64,000 nt of DNA. It comes from Ectocarpus siliculosus (lineage: Eukaryota; Sar; Phaeophyceae; Ectocarpales; Ectocarpaceae). Below, piece after piece: positions 17,994 to 32,900 of the stretch; position 1 is the first letter of the stretch; every line of letters starts with the position of its first letter. Made by a program: the position numbers and the translations under genes. The stretch covers positions 475,441-539,440 of the forward strand of contig FN649745.1 in assembly GCA_000310025.1 (NCBI GenBank), read 5' to 3'. Below the pieces are notes generated by a model. That model made no database searches. It saw only the letters and a list, made by a program, of their open reading frames with translations, and was not told where the DNA came from.

Positions 17994-20900
17994 CTAGGCG
18001 GTCGCCGTCATCGTGAACGAGTCAATGTTGAAGCCCTTGGAGACCACGCACAGCCAAATTTTGGCATGTCCGTAGGAAAGACCACCTGTCCCTTTGTTTG
18101 AGCTGGTGGCGACGGCGGACAATCGGTTTGATAGGGGCAACGATCGGAACAGGTTTGTCAGTGAGATGTATGCGCCAAAACAACTGCTTCTATGAGAATT
18201 TTTTCTACTGCTGCGACAAAATGTCTGCGGAAACAAACCTGCGCTTCTTTCCACGGGGTCTGATATCTGCGGCCATCCGACGATCCAAGCTTTGCAGGGC
18301 CACAAATGGGCAAGATCTATTGCCACGTTGGACACAGACCTAACACCCACGCCTCCTAAACAGCGTTGCTGTCTTGCACGTAGGTAGAACTATGTAGTAA
18401 CAGGCACAAGAAAGTACAAAACCGTTGACGGAAGCGCAGCGCACAACGCAACCTAGCGTTTTTCACACTCCACACGTCAAAATCTCACATTGACAAGCTT
18501 GCGAAGCTTTCCCATCCTCCGGTAGAAGGCACCGTCACGAGCCCGCTAAGGTCGGTTGTGAAGTCGTCGCACCCCGTGCCGCCTGTTACCACGTGGAAGG
18601 ATCCAGAGTTGTGGTAGGCAGGTGGGGCCGCCACCTGAAATCTAAAGTCGAACGCCGAGGCTAACCGTAGCCGGCGAGGGTATGGGGACGAACGGACGGT
18701 GCCGCGAGGTGAGGAGGTTGGTAAAACTACTTCTCGTTGCCTTGGCTTCGAGATACAGTTGCGTCCAAGAGGTAGTTTCCGTCGGGGTTGCTCCTGGTTG
18801 TCATTTTGCCCCTGAGAAATATGATGTTCAGTGCAAGCAGTTGATTTTTTTTTTTTCCCCCTCCTACATTCGGTCGATTGACTGCACATTCGCCCTTTCC
18901 AAGTTTTTCGGAAGGACTGAGGTTGCCAGCGATTGCTGCTACAGGAACGATTCGACAGGTTGGAACCACTCACGGGAAGAGCAAACTGAGAACGAGGCTC
19001 TAAGAAACCTCACCAGCTTGCTCGACGGTGACTGTGTAGCGCAAGAATTCGCCGGGTCTTGTCCACCCGATGTTGTAAGCATGTTGGCTCCCCATCGCTG
19101 AGATGTCAACACCTTCTTCCAATCGGTACGCCTGCTAGTCGGTCGGGAGATTTTGAAAGTGTTGTCGGGTAATACCGGAAAACGATTGTAGCACACGTGT
19201 GTTCTCCTCAAGCGTTCGAAAGAAACAACCTTGTCGAACGACGGGGGTGTCTTCCCCGGCGGAAGAAAGGAAGGAGTGGTTCAGAAATCCCGCGCTGAGC
19301 GGAGATCAGGTATAATCGGTTGTAGTGGTAAAATAAACATCTTCGTCACCGGCACTGCTGCTATAATTTGATGAACGGACCGGCCTCGTCTGGCAAATCG
19401 TGCGTGATGTACATGAGCAATATGAGGGCTCCGGACATTTGTGGTCTTGGCCCCTTTACCGGCCATATAACTTAAAACAAGAAACGTTTCAGCCATAATT
19501 CGCTCCGTTGATTTGAGACACCAAGATCGACTAAAGGCACAACAACAACACCTTACCCCTCCGTTATTCGGTGTGTCCGTATCCGAGTACCCAACCCCCT
19601 CTCCGCCGCCGTCAAAATCTTCTGCCTGAATAGTACCCGGAATAACCGCAGGAATTCCGCCAAATGCCTCTTCTTCGTGTGACGGGCTCGGTGTTGGGGG
19701 AAGTACTGCCTCCATGGTGAAGGAGTCCAAGTTAAAATGCGACGAGACTACGCACAGCCAGAGGGTAACGCGCCCTACACCCAAGCCGTTGTTGCCTCCT
19801 CCAGACCTGTTAAATTTCATAGGCAAAGGCCGGCGACGCGCGAAAGGAGCCATGCTCTGCTTTGGTGTTTCCACGTACGGAGGATAGCAGAACATGAGAG
19901 GCTTCGTTCTTCACGGCCAGTGTACGATAGCGAGGTCCAGCAATGATGCACGGCGCGATCGCAAAACCCGAGGAGGGAGAAGCGCAAGGTACGGGGAATC
20001 TCCTGCTGCTTGCTGCAGGGAGCATGCTATTGCTTTCAACGAGTGAAAACCATATCGGCAAGCCCAAGAGATGTGACAATTCAGGAGAAAATCGGGGTCT
20101 GTATCATGGTGTCTGCTTGACACAAACGTTTTTCCCAACAGATACACCCGACGTCGTCAGCAGCCAGCTGTAATAGTAAACATACTGGCATCGACCGTGC
20201 ACGCTATTTCTCAGCAACCGTTATACCCACCCACAAAAAAACAAAATCCGACTATCGACGCACGCCACCAAATAAAAGTTACTCACACAGGCAACGACGC
20301 AAAGGTCCCCCATCCTCCGGTGGACGGCACCACTACGAGGCCGCTGAGATCGGTCGTGTAGTCATCGCACCCGGTACCACCAGTGACTACGCGGAAGGAT
20401 CCAGAGTCGTGATACGAGGGGATAGTCGCCACCTGAAAGGTGAAGTCGAACGCCGAGGCTGGACGGACGCGGCGGAGAAAAAGGGATGAACAGCATGTTC
20501 AGGAACGGGTGGCGGAGGAGGACATGGCACGAGAGGGGCACGGAGTGACCATGAGACCCTCACTACGAGCACAAGCGTATCATAACAGCAGGCACAAGTT
20601 GTGCTACATGTAGGTGCCCCCCGATAGATTCTTGCAGCAGGTAAACGAGGAGAGAAGTGGTTAGGAAGATTCGACTGCAGTTGGCCGGTTGAATTATCCC
20701 TCATGTAAGAAGCAAGTCTCCTTGTACAATTTACGCAAAGAGAGCTGGCGGGAAATGGTACAACAGCGGGGTAAAGGATGCGGTCGGCGATTCCCTGGGG
20801 TCCGTGATAGCTGTTCCGCTGCCGGGCAACACGCAAGAGACCTGGTAGAGCGAGATAGCAAAGAAAGTCCTTCCACACGAAAGATCGGAGCTGCTTTGCT

Positions 20901-23900
20901 TCTCACCGGCTTTCTCGACGTTCACCGTGTATCGCAGGAACTCGGTCGCCCTGATCCACGCAACGTGGTAGTCATCGTGACCGCCGGAGATGTCAACATC
21001 TTCGTTCGGTCGGAAAACCTATTGTGCACGGTTACACAGTATTGCAGAGTCCGGCGAAATTGGTTGGTTCATGGAAAAACGAAGCGCTGTCGCGTTGTTC
21101 ATGGGCGGTCATTCCAGATACACGCCGAGCGGAAAACTGCAGACCAAGGTCCATCGAAACAGTTTGCTGATTTGAAACAGTGTCGCGCCAACAATAATGA
21201 TCGAAGTGCTGAGTGTCGCGCCTAGCAGCTAGGCCGGACACCTTCTAAGCCAGGGGTACCTTTTGCTCACATGTCTTTCCAAAAATCACAGCAAGACGTG
21301 ATCTGCCTTCTCAACGTGTATGTTCCGCACAAGACAACTACTGTAGGATGGGATCACAAGATGTCTTCCTTCAATGAGGCGTGCCAACCCACCACAATTT
21401 AAGGCCACGAGACGCCGAACCTTGAGCCCCAACGTTGGGATAGGAGCCGGTTGCTGGACTCACGGCAAACACCCAAACGTAGCACCTGAACATGCGGAAG
21501 CCGCCAACAAAAACTCCAAATCAAATCACACGGCACCGCGCTCTACCCCCGCCAGCCGTATAGCGTTGCACCAGCTCACCCCTCCGCTGTTGCCTGGAGT
21601 GGTGTCCGAATAGGACACCCCCTCTCCACCGTGGTCGAACTTCTCCGCCTGGACCATCCCGGGGATGACGGCGGGGATACCCCCGTACGCGCTAGATGCC
21701 GGTGCCACCCACGCAGAAGACGAAGGGGCTGTCGGGGTAGGCGTAGGTGTGGGAGTTGGGGGCGCCGGGGCGGGCGAGTCTCCGCCTTCGTTTGGAGGGC
21801 CGAACCGGTACAAACAATTGCGGAGATGGTATGTTAGAGGTGCAACCCATCTATGCGTCGTTCCGGTCAAACGAAACATCCTGTACTTGAATAAATGGTT
21901 CAACTTTCCGTGGTATCACGAAGAACATTGGGACCGCAGGTAGATGAGGAGCGGGTATTCGGACCCGTCGCCGGTAGTATTGCGGTGGACGAACGCGTGA
22001 TCATACACTGTTGATAGGCGCTCATGTCGCTACTGTTTCCCTCGTAGTGGGCCAAACATTCATCGTACTTGTAGATGCTTGCTTCAGACAAGAATAAATA
22101 CATGAAGTTGACACAGATTTTTTGGGACGCAACAGGTTCTCGCATGGTCGCCACACCTGCGTTTATCTTCACCGGCCACGCGCCTGGCCCGTGGTCGCAC
22201 AACCACGAGCACTGAACAACAGCGTGACTTGGAATAACAACACTTGCACAGGGCAGGGGATTTCAAATCACTCACCGTCCATGTAGCATGGGGCTTCCTG
22301 TGTGACCGAGCAGAGACGACCAGAGGCGGTGATCCGGTTTTGGCAGCAGTCTTCGCCGGTGAGCCCGATTTGCTCTTGCTTGCTGCAATTCGAACCTCCG
22401 CATTGCCGGCACCCCGAAGAGCAGCAAAAATTGTTTCTTTCGACCCCGTCGCACGTGAAGGCTCCGGCGGTTGCTGTTGGGACTGGCATCACTGGGGTGG
22501 GCGTTGGGGTAGGAACCGCCGGAAGAAGCGTCGGCGTTGGTTCCGGAGCTCGATCAAGGTTCGCCTAGCAGTTGTTGGGGTGAGAGAGCGAGCAGCCCGA
22601 AAGTGATTGTTAAGTTTGGAGCTAGCTGCACGAGCTGGTGAGTGCCAGGGAGAAATCGACCATGGTCGACAATGCAGCCAAATGTTGGCGACCATTTGCT
22701 AAAGGGCACCGCCGGTATCGCCCCACAGGCCAACAGATATTCCGAAGCACAGAAGAAAACTGCGGACATCAACTCCAAGTGCAGAGTTTTACACAGTAGC
22801 AAAAAGCAAACGAAATCAACGTACGTCACTGTGCGCGCAGAAAGTGGCACAGTCGGGCCGCGTCGCAGCCCAGTAAAGAGCCCAGGCCCGTTGGAGGCCA
22901 TCGTCCACGCCGCTCGTGCTGCCGTGTTCGGTAAATCAGACATGCAGAGACCGTGAGAGAGGCGGCAGCTGGTGAAAAACAGGGTGTGTGGATGGGAATG
23001 ATGCCACACTGGTAGTCAAATGACTTCGTAGGGGTAAGGAGGCTGTGCTGACTCGCGGCAACACGTGTGAAGACTACAGACAAAAGGAGACCTCGAAGTG
23101 ATGCAAAATACTAAACTCACATCATCTCCTTGAAGGCCAAGTGCTTCTCTATCGTCGCGTAGCTCATGTACAGCACGGTGTTCCATGAGCCTTCTGCGCC
23201 CCCCACAACCGATTGCAGCCGCTGTTATAACAGTAGGCAATTCCAGCAGCAACGGCAAGAACGTGCTCGTTTTCTCATCGCAAACGATATTTTAGGTTAG
23301 TGTGTCACGGTCTTTGAGGACAAATCACGCCCCCTTATCAAACAGAAGCACAAACGGTTGTGTAGTAACTTTAATTCCACATACCCCTTTCTGTGTGTTG
23401 AAAAGAAAGGTATGCTAACAACAACATCGTTTACTTTGGCCTGCATACGCCAAATATAAGAGTGGTTGACAGCCGAGATGGAACTGAACTTCTTTTCGCA
23501 TTGAGGGGCAATCCCGTGTAGCGAGTGAACCCTTGAATCTTTGACCTTTGCTCTCGAGTATGCGAGTGCACAGGATTAAGGTATGGAAGCGGCGGCGGGG
23601 GGAATGCAAATAATCAGTACAGAGCGCAACCCCGTGGATCGTACCTGGTTCCATTCCTCGCTGACAAACTGGGGATCGCGAACGTACTCAGTGATCGGCG
23701 TAACAGGGATGTTCTACCGACGGATCCATCAAGGAAAGCCATCCGCAAGGAGGGGTTAGGAAAAGGCAACAACGAGCAGCAGAGGGATATGGGCAGCACG
23801 CGAGATCGTCAGTCGCAAAGAGGATGCGTAGGGAGCGAGCGCACTTGATGTTCCACAATCTATCCACACGTTCCCGGATTGAAGCTTTTCGGCGTATGCC

Positions 23901-26900
23901 GAACACGCAAAGAAACTAGCGAGGGTGAGGTAGAGCCTTTCACCAGTTTGGTCATGATAAACACGAAGAACAATCCGAACCCGAACTGTGAAGGCACAAA
24001 TGAAAAAAACAAGAACGCAGCCCTACAGACCAGCCCGGCTTGGTGAGAGTCCAGTCGCTGCATATCTTACCCCCTCGGATGCCCTGGAGCGACTTTGTGC
24101 GTCTTTGCTTTGTGCCAGCGTTTAAATGACGAAAGCCAGAGACAAGAATAAAAAATGTGGTCGTCCCGTTGCCTCGAAATATCGCTATTCACCTGAATTC
24201 CATGAATGTACTCCACGTTCGCCCCGAACCAGGTAGTGTAGTCCACCTTGCTCTCGAAAAATATCCCCGTCACCTGTTCTTGATTCCAGCGTCACCTTTT
24301 TTGTAAGCATGTCTCTCGTTCTAGATCCACTGTTGCCAGCTGCGATCATCTTTTTACATGGACGGCCGCCTCGGAGTGCAACGCTGACACTGCTTGTGAA
24401 ATTGTGTTTCGTGATAACCTTACCTATTTCGCCAATATGCAGCAACCTTGGGCGAGGCACGCCACATGTGCTTTGTAGGAACAATTTTTCGATTGGCGCA
24501 GCGAGGCTATAGCCCAGGTTTCGTGCAACAATGCCCGAGATCAACTGAAGGCAAAAGGCCACACTTTCGAAAAGCCATCGCACTACTTTAGGACAGAACG
24601 CCGCTGAAATCCCACCCGTCAGTTGCACACATCACGTGCACGCTCACGACTTGTGAAATGCCCGCTGGGTCACCTTGTTCTTGACGAAGTCCGCAGGGTG
24701 GTTGGTGTTGCTGTCCTTCAGGAGGAAGTACTCGTTAATCGATCGTTTTACTACGCCCGTCTGCAGCCGGCCCAGCCCCTCCAGCGCTGTGTTGCCCGTT
24801 GCGATGGCCCACATGGTCATGGCGTAGAAGAAGTTAACGTCCTCCGAAGTTGATTCCTGCAGGAATTGACGAGGGGAGTAAGGTTCAAGGGGAGAAGATG
24901 ATCGTCTCCAGGAATTGGAACCGGGAAATGGACATGTCCGACAACGTCTTTTGGTAGAGTATTGATTGTCGAAATGTCGATGTTTCATCGACGTCATTTC
25001 GTGAGAGATGTATTTGACCACCGGACTGGCGCCGTACTGTTATATATTTTGCAACTACATTATTCGCTCGTCGTCTGCATGGAGGCAGATACGCGGAGAA
25101 CGGCACCCTCTGTAATTGTTTACACCGTCCAAGCCTTTGCACACGGCGTCCCTGATTCGTGTGTGGTTGTTTCGTCCTCGCCCACACCTCTCACATACAC
25201 AAGCCGGCGATTCAACACGAATCGCCCAATATCAAGGCGGAATGTTCTGCATGCTATCTACACCCGAGGCATGGCTGTTCAACACAGTTGACATCGCATA
25301 GGTCGATGTGAGGTGTCTGGCCAGGTGTACTGCAGGGTCGAAAATTCCCAGCAGAAAAAGCCGAAAATCGAAAACCGCAAATCGAACCACGAGACAAACA
25401 GATTTGACCCAAAAACACGGTGCTGATTTAAGTGCAGATAATGAAACAACCAGCTTGTTCTACAAACAGCACGTGGTGGTCGGTGAGGCTTCAAGCAGCA
25501 ATTTTCTGCCGAGAATGGCCACGCTCAAAGAACCTTATGTACAACAACTTTTCGTCTCCATCAACGACAACATCACCTGGTCCTTCCCGTCGAAGGCGAA
25601 CAAGAGCCCCCTAGCCCAGCTATGGCCGCTGAACCAGTCAAACGAACGGAACTGCGGGAAGAACGCGTCGTACTGACGACAGCGACAAGAGCCAGAACAC
25701 GACACAAAAGAGGGGCCACAAGCAACGAACGATGAACAGGCGCTAGCAGCAATCGAAGAGACAGTTAATGAGTTGACACAGCAGGCATAATGTAAGGAGC
25801 AATGGCACGAGGCGGCAAAGAAGGCGCATGCTGAGCTTCCCTTTGGCGAAAGAGTGTGGCCTACAATCCTCAGACTTCGCCTGTGGAAAATATTCGCCCC
25901 GTTCACCATTGTTCCCCTCCGAAATCCCTCCCCAACCCCATCCATTCAACACCCTCAACGAGAAACACTGCCAAGGACCAGCATGCCCACTGTTCGTTGC
26001 TGTGGCGACGCACCGAGAGCATAAAATAGGTGTTTGTTTCATCAAGACCAGCGGTGGCGCTGAAACCCTGCCCAAACGGCATGTCGTCACCGCTTCGCAA
26101 CATCCCATTTGCAAAATACCGGCGAAACCGGCGCTTCTCTACCCAATTCGTCCCCTCATGGCAGTCACCTTGTTTGGGTCGTTCACATCCCGGATGAGTG
26201 TGTTGACCCATGCAACGTTGTCGCTAGTGGCCCACGACGGTCGGAGATGGGCTAAAACTGCCGCAGCGTTGATGACATACGAGTAGTGAAAGTGCTGCGT
26301 TTTGAGCAGGAGGGTGGCGTGCGGGTGGAGGGTGGGGGCACTTGAGAAAACCTGAAAAGTTGAGGTTGCGTCTTTGCGCGACAAACGCAACGAAGGGGGC
26401 TACTGAGCTGCAGAGTACTGGCAGGAGACGGTGGTGCTCGACGAAATTGCCGGTCCTCGTTTGACCCGGACCTGGGTGAAGCGGCAAATTGAGTGGGTTT
26501 GTCTAGGCCAACGATACTGGTGGTGGTAGAAGCTATATTTACTACGAAGAAATGGAAATTGTGCTTTGCACGATACAAGCAATTGTGTATCGAACTCGAA
26601 AACCAGATTCTGCATCCAGGTTCGGCGGTTGCAAAGCACGCGGAAGCTCGGCCTGTTGCCGTAGCCAATACCTGCGTTGGTGGGTACTACCATCTAGGGA
26701 ACGATTGCTGCGGTTGCACTACAGCACCCTTGAACAAGCTTTACGCTCGCGTTGTTGGTCTTCTCACGTGATCGTTGTAGTACGACGCGTAGAAGTCAGC
26801 GGCCCTGCTGTCCTCTTCCAGCCCAAGCCCTCCGATGACGCCACCCCAAATCTGCAAAACACCACATCGACAAGATGCGTCGTTGTAGTCGCGCATTTGT

Positions 26901-29900
26901 TGGAGGGTCCATCACCGGAGGGACGGGTGTACCTACAGGAAGGTAGGTGCTGGCATCCGCATAATTCACATGGCTTCACCTTATCGTAGACCAGGGGGTT
27001 GCCGTTGGAGTGCATCAGGTACATGTCGAATCCCGCCTCCACCTGGTCCACGCAAGGCCCCACTAGATCATCCCTGATACAGTAATAGCCCAAGAGATAT
27101 TCACGTAGTACATACATGAAGGGTATTGAAGAGGCGGTGAGGAAGCTCTTATCAAATGCCCACTCAGCGCAGCAAGCCTGGAGCAGCTCGTCAATGATAC
27201 GGGAATTGCGGCGTGTGTGAGTATTGCGGGAAGTAGAACGTGCAGGCTCAAAACAAGCATATAGCCCTAATCTCTTTGCGCCAAACAAACTCCAAACTAG
27301 GTGCCCTTGCCTTGAGCACGAGGTTACCGCATCAAATGTCATAATGGCCGAGAACGCACCACGACACTGAACTGTGTTGCATAAAATATGCGAAAACGAA
27401 TGAAAACCCTATCTGGCATTCGTGCACTCGTCGTCGGCGTTGCTGTTGACCTCTCAACGAGATCGCCCTCCGCTTACGACAACCGGCACCTCCCAAATAC
27501 TTAAGATTCCCGGATTGGAAATAGGTACTTGGGACAACGCTTTGTCCTCTGCCGGCAAAAATATGTACACAGAACACAACCCGATCCAAGCTCGAATGAT
27601 CGCTACGCCATTCGCTTGCCTTCCTATCTCGTCGGCGACGAGGCACAACTGCGCGTAGGCCATCAAGTTCTTCCCGCCGAAGTACACGCTCGACCCGGCC
27701 ACATTGTCCAAAGGCACGGATATCTCTTCCTCGAGGTAGTACTCGATCCACTCCCTTCGCAAAGTGTGGTTGACCCCCAGAAGATGTGCGCACAGCAGTA
27801 GGAAAACAAAGGTGGGAGTGTCAGGTCGTGCTTCCGCGCATCGCCCACGCCACGAAATGTTCACCGGACTTCGGAAATTTGAGTTGGTTTGAACACGGCA
27901 AGAGATGCAACAGAACGTGGCACGGTAGATCTTTGCTGGTGCCTGAAGAAGGAAGGATAAAGTGCAGTATGCACCCTGAAGTGTGTTCCCGATCGAGGCA
28001 CGACGCAAGTCTCTTGGGGCAGGGCGGAAACGGCCAAAGGATTGGCGAGTGTTGTCCCTACCGTGCATCGACAGAGGGCTTGAGTCGATGCGCTCCACCG
28101 TCAAGGGTGGACGGTACTCACTGCTACAAGAGCAACGTTGAAGCACTTGTCAACATGCCACCGACGCAGTTTGATTGAGGTGTACGTGCCGGCAGCTGCT
28201 TTAGACGAGTGCATTGGTGAACAGAAAAGGTCGACGTACTGGCTCACCTTTCCACGTTGCTGGTGATCCTAGACTTGCTCGGGACCCATTCAAAATCAGG
28301 AAGATCGTTCTCGTTGACCTCCCATATCTTCCCGATTACAAGCTCCATGTTCCCTTTAGTAGGACTGCTGACGTAGAGCCCAGTTCTCGCAACTTTACTC
28401 GTTTCGAGCATTCCCTGCTCGGGTGGGCGTGGATCGAGGTCGGTAACATTGGTTCTGATGCTAGCAATTGCTAACCTTACACCAGCCTGCCGTAGCGCTG
28501 TAAGAAGCGTTCGTCCTGGTAGTACATAGTTGTGCACGGATCTCTGGCTTCCGCTAAAACGTAGGCTTCCTGGAATAATCAAGCAGATGCTGTCAAATCA
28601 ACGGTTCTGGCTTTCCATGGGATAACCGTTGCGTCACAAAGCACGTACTCCGTAAGAATTACGCACGGCATATTGGCTATGGCACCAGAGCTGGTCAACA
28701 GGGCTAACACAGACACACTCCATTTTGCCTGCTGCCTCCAACACCTCGTTCCTGCCTGTTGGTCAGGCTAGAAGGGTCCCACCTTTCCTCGGAGCAGTCC
28801 TGTCGCTACACAGTAGATCCGATATGTGTCAGACGGTCAAAAAAGAGAATCGTCCTCGACAGAAGTTGGGAGATGTGACCCTTGAATGATTCATCTCCAC
28901 AGTAACAACGATAGAACCGGTTCGATTGCTTGACTCAGGTACCGACCTGGTGGTGAGGGAGCGCAAAGTGCAGGAGCCCGGAGTCGTCGCCCCCCGTGGT
29001 CCAACTTATCTTGTATCTTCCCCTGTTCGTGGACTTGGTGTCCATCCACGCCTGAATTCGGGCAATCATTCCGAACGAGGGCGGGAACACGCAGCCCGAT
29101 AGGTAGGCAAAACACGTACAACGGCTTCAAATTGAGATAAGCTCTGTGTATGTACTACAATGATGACATTGGGGTTTAAACATACGCCCTCATGGTTCTC
29201 GAAGCACAACGATCAAACATACTACAAACACACACAAAAGTTGATTGTTAGAAGCAATTTCCCTCCCCAGCGCTAGAAACATTCAGACCCTTTCGCGTCA
29301 AGCTTAGCGTTCTGCACAACCACCGTGTGGTTCCAGTCTACCGTACGTATTAGTGCATGAAAACTCTTGCAGTAAGTCCTCCAAAGGTGCGCCAAAAGAA
29401 GGATGTCCCATTGACCCTGCCAACATACTTGGAGTTCGCCCTTGATCGGATAGCAGCCAGCGTGCTCGTCCAGCGCGCCCATGGCTTCATCGTACTCGGC
29501 GCTGTCACTTTCGTACGGAACGCGCGTAGCTCTCAGCGTCCCGGTCATCGGGGACTTCGCTCTCAGCCTGGAGACGGGACGATCATCAGTGCGTCGAGAG
29601 AGGAAGCCGTCGCGGAGGTTACACAAAAGGATACGTGCTTGGCGGAAGTGAGAGCGTGTGGCACCCTTCCGTCACTTGGCAGCGCCAACCAAAGAATGGA
29701 CTTGTCGGCCGTTCTCCGTTGGCAAACAAGCTTCGCTGCGAAACGTGGTAGTTTCCTTTCACGGCGTGAACGCATTTCCGCGCTGCCCTGACCAAAGACA
29801 ATCACCCGCTTCCGATTTCATTTGAAGGAATGATCAGCTTGCTGTTCCCCATTGATCCAACGCACGCATGACCTGACAAAGCACAGCCTTTCATAACCTG

Positions 29901-32900
29901 TGAATATTTCTTGTTTCTTGAAATCAAGCTCCACCGTAATTTCATAAGCACTGAGACAAAAAAAATGATCAATGCATTGGATTGCCTGTAGAAAATAAAC
30001 ATACACGGTATGAGACAGGCTATTTCTCACGAGCTGGGCGTGTCGGACGTAGCAGGAACATAAGAGAGCTCCAGCTCCCTGTTGCTGGAGTAGACAATCC
30101 ACGTGCTGCCATCGTTGAGCTCCAACATGAAACGCCCACGGCTGTTAGTATGCACGCCCCCCGCAGCAGCCTGATTGAATTGCAAACGACATGAACGAGT
30201 AAGTCCGAAGCAGAGCTGTGTATATATAGCTGTGTTTTGGTTGTGTGCCGTTGGTTGAACCAGCGCGCGTAAGCATCAACGCGGTTTCAGACCACGCACG
30301 GCACTACACGCGAAGGCGGAGAACACGAGCAGGTCTCACGTTGCCGTTGACTCGGAGGATGGCATGTTGCGTCGCCATCTCTGGGGTAAAGTCTTCATAC
30401 AGGACCGTCGCGTAAGCCTGCGAATCAGATCAAGAGGGAGGAAGCGCACCGGGGGAGGAGGTTGGTTGCATACGGAGGCTAACTGCAGCCCTGTTTGCTG
30501 CAGCCCTGTTAAAGCGTAAATAAGCAGAAACGTCTATAGTACCGCGGAAACCCACTTTAAGGCGCCAGGACGATTGAAGGCCGAAGAGAGCGCAATAGTC
30601 TCGGAACACTTGAGGCAAAGTCTCGAGCACTTTACGGCCCCACGACAGTGTGAATTTCTCCCAGGGTCAGTTTTGACTGAGCGAAAGGACCAAGTTTCAA
30701 GTACTTCAATTCGTAGTGGGGTGTTGCATTCTGTTTTTCTGTACTCCGAATGGTGGCGTGTTCGCAACGGAGGGTTGGGTAGCGAGATCCCATTATCGAA
30801 GGTATTAGCCAATGCCCCGATTCCACTGGCAATCAACCTCCCAACAACGCAACATTGAACTAACACTGGGTCGAGTCAGGCAAGAGGGAGCGGCAGCCCT
30901 TTCCTTCGTTTAGCGGGTGCGCCACCATTCAACCAGGTGGGAAAAAGTGGGTGTGAATAAACTACCTTTTCCGCGCTTTTCTGTGGAGACAAAGCTTCTC
31001 TCACAGCCCCTCATGACTACTGTCATCGTGCCTGGAAGTGTTCGAACGACAGAACCACTTTGGGGGTGCCAAGGTCTATCGACCAGTTAAAATCACGGTA
31101 TGTCAACTGGGACAACCATACGTCCTGCGAAAGGGCAAGCCGCCAGTCGCGTACTAATTTACAATGTATATGTGTCAGAGTGTAGTTGACTATCAAATTA
31201 CAAGAGCAGTCTCTTTGCGATCGGCGGCCATCCTGACTAAGAAAACCCCATTGAAGAGTCGAAAAATGGTTTCAGAAAAACGGTCATTTTTCGTAATGCA
31301 AATGCCATCTGGACGCTCTGGATGGTTCACTAAGTCATAGGATTGACCGAGTGCTCGAGTATGTTTCTGACCTATGTCATTCCGCATAAGGCGCTCGATC
31401 AACAGTAGCTCGCGAGTACTTCGGAGGGTAAACAATTCCGGCTCTGTCGTCGGGATAGCTGAAGGGCATCGCCGACACGATGGGGGTCAGAGGGGCAGGA
31501 ATCCTTCTGTACGACTCTGGATCGGGGCTGTACACCAGCAAGAAAAGAGAAAATACATTGTAGACTTCTGCATACATTGCAGAGCAACGGTCCCGGATTG
31601 GAAATGGACAAACAAACCCCATCGCAGAAGTAAGTAGAACGATCGTACACGGCAGACACCTCAGATCACACTTGCTCACCATTCCGCGAACGATGTACGT
31701 GGTCATACTTCCGCCCGCTGTGTCTTGGGAGGAAAATTTGACCGTAGCGGAGAACCCTTCGTCATCGAAGTCCGTCAATTCCGCTTCTTGGTTCGTGCGC
31801 AGCTCCTGCGTCGAAAGAAAAAGTCGACAGATTGGCCAGCAACAAGTGCATGAGTGATATCGAGCAGCTTAATTTCAGTGACGTTGGATGAAGGTGGGCT
31901 GGGCTGTACAAATCAAGCAACACAGAGCAACCTGGGTGACAGGGATCAGCTGGTTCGAACCAATTGCTGCCCCCTGCTCGTTCCAATTCTCTGTCACGCC
32001 CCATCGCTCGCACGTAATCGTAGAAAGCTTTTCACATCGGCGAGGAAATCCTTGGAACGCCTCATGGGCACGAACTATGTACTGTTGAGAGTACGCCCAT
32101 GGGCTGTGTACAGCGCGTTTTTTCCAGCAGGCAAACATCGGTGTACTTAGGGACTCAGCCTATCAATCCTCAAGCCCTCAAGGATGTGGCGTCGAAAAAC
32201 CGAGATCTCTAGGGTTAGCTTTTTCAATGAATAATTCAAGGAGCTCTGGAGTCCTCGTCGAGACAAAAACCCAAGAAAACTACGACCACCCTAAATAAAA
32301 GCAGGCACATACCTGGGCACTCAAGATGATATCCTTGCCCGTTGTGGTTGCGTACCACTTAAGCCGATCATCTTGCCTTTCCCCTTCGAAGAACCTCGGA
32401 TAACTCACGTACAGCCCAAAGGGGTACTCTTCATTAATGGTCAATATGTACGGCAGTGCCCACGCCGCTCGTGACGAGCTGTCAAGCTACATAGTTGGAA
32501 AGCGGGTCGAGTAGAGCGAAAACGGGGGGGAGAGGGTGCCTGTTGTTGCTTGCTTCCCATGCAAGTGTGATGGCCACGTGACTTCATGTGTTGTGACACT
32601 CACGAGACAAGGAATGTAGAGGAAGTCGAGAATTGACGCAATACTGGCCGCGGTCAGTGTCCGTTTAAATGATGAAGCATAGATTGCCTGGACGTTGGAA
32701 ACATCGGGAAGATACCGTAAGGATGCGGGTCTTCGCACACTGTGCGGTCATTCTTTTAAATGTTTTCATTTCCGGTTTTTCCATGGCACAGGGGTGCCAA
32801 TACGCCGATACGTGCCATGTACCCGATACCTGTGCGGAACATGAATTAAATGTTTGGTCCTGAAAATATAACGCGCACCCCCGTGCGTTGACTCTGATCC

